5,412 nt of DNA, taken from NCBI GenBank assembly GCA_030609865.1, contig JAUWSZ010000229.1, positions 1 to 5,412 on the forward strand. Reading direction: 5' to 3'. Under the pieces are notes generated by a model. That model worked only from the letters and a program-made list of their open reading frames with translations, had not been told where the DNA came from and did not search any database. The stretch is from a bacterium (lineage in GTDB: Bacteria; Desulfobacterota; DSWW01). This document shows, piece after piece, positions 5,208 through 5,412 of this stretch. Made by a program: the position numbers and the translations under genes. Each line of letters begins with the position of its first letter. The first letter of the stretch is position 1.

Positions 5208-5412
5208 GTGTCACGTGTTCTTGTCTCCCAGCTTGCACGAATGGGTGATCTCACCCAGAGTTTGTACCTTCTCGAGGACCTGGTACAGGCAGCGGGTCAC
5301 CGGGTCTCCGTTTTGGTAGACAAGAGGCTCGAGGCGTTCGTCCGAGCCCGTGTTCCGCGGCTCGAGGCGGTCTACACAGTGGACCTGGAGCGGCACCTGC
5401 GAGGATTCCGGG
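5208..5412 (+). CDS. Glycosyltransferase family 9 (heptosyltransferase-like), N-terminal part
   Basis: Partial: 68 residues, cut by the window end. The N-terminus SRVLVSQLARMGDLTQSLYL has the first Rossmann strand and the R-x-GDL turn typical of ADP-heptose transferases (GT9, WaaC/WaaF/WaaQ fold). AAGHRVSVLVDKR follows as the second strand, then VRARVPRLEAVYTVDLERHL. GT9 enzymes move heptose or related sugars from a nucleotide donor onto lipid A core or, in the autotransporter heptosyltransferase group, onto proteins. Start GTG 5208 has AGAGG 7 bases upstream, and the residues right after it match the family N-terminus. It has its own sigma-54 promoter and follows flagellar genes, so flagellin or a glycan precursor is a likelier acceptor than LPS (inference). 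The donor-binding C-terminal half is outside the window, so the sugar cannot be predicted. Confidence 0.82.
   Translation, partial: MSRVLVSQLARMGDLTQSLYLLEDLVQAAGHRVSVLVDKRLEAFVRARVPRLEAVYTVDLERHLRGFR

Noticed and set aside
3691..5238. 515-codon open frame on the minus strand
   Set aside because: Two thirds of it mirrors the fused enzyme gene, where high GC at third positions keeps the opposite frame open. The part over 4810-5238 has no recognisable domain, and the frame covers the sigma-54 promoter and the GT9 start.
5063..5248. 61-codon open frame upstream of the GT9 gene
   Set aside because: Its start lies within the sigma-54 -24 element, so it could not be on that transcript, and it shows no family resemblance.

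Overview
This window is a piece of a flagellar filament locus from a motile Gram-negative bacterium, moderately GC-rich by eye. All recognisable genes read on the + strand. The order is flagellin (3' end only), filament cap fliD, chaperone fliS, a fliT-like chaperone, a large glycosyltransferase-methyltransferase-TPR protein, and the 5' end of a family 9 (heptosyltransferase-like) glycosyltransferase. Sigma-54 type promoters, the filament genes and the linked glycan genes fit a deltaproteobacterium/Desulfobacterota or a related lineage. That placement is an inference; no rRNA or other marker gene is present.

Bases 1-422: the flagellin C-terminal D0 helix ends at 185. A non-coding stretch follows, ending in a very strong hairpin with a T-rich tail (about 323-375). 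It separates the abundant flagellin transcript from fliD. Bases 423-2541: fliD, fliS and the fliT-like gene are closely packed (20-nt gap, then a 4-base stop/start overlap) and look like one transcriptional unit.

Bases 2542-4809: a sigma-54 promoter (TGGTAT-N5-TTGCT) lies 4 bases after the fliT-like stop. It is followed by a leader of roughly 105 nt with a stable hairpin, then a 710-codon gene. The protein joins a GT-B type glycosyltransferase, a class I SAM methyltransferase and a C-terminal TPR-like helical region. The linker between the first two parts looks like a former intergenic region, with its own Shine-Dalgarno sequences and ATG.

Bases 4810-5207: about 400 bases without a convincing gene, holding several hairpins and three GTCCGG repeats. 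A second sigma-54 promoter (TGGTAC-N5-TTGCT, 5064-5079) is very similar to the first. Its leader of roughly 118 nt ends in a hairpin next to the ribosome binding site of the GT9 gene, which runs off the window at 5412.

Working model (inference): the filament genes and two separately promoted glycan-modifying genes are controlled by the same flagellar sigma-54 system, so that flagellin is glycosylated (and the glycan possibly methylated) as it is made. No family here is new by itself. The most unusual items are the three-part fused enzyme with its apparent scar and the matched pair of sigma-54 promoters.
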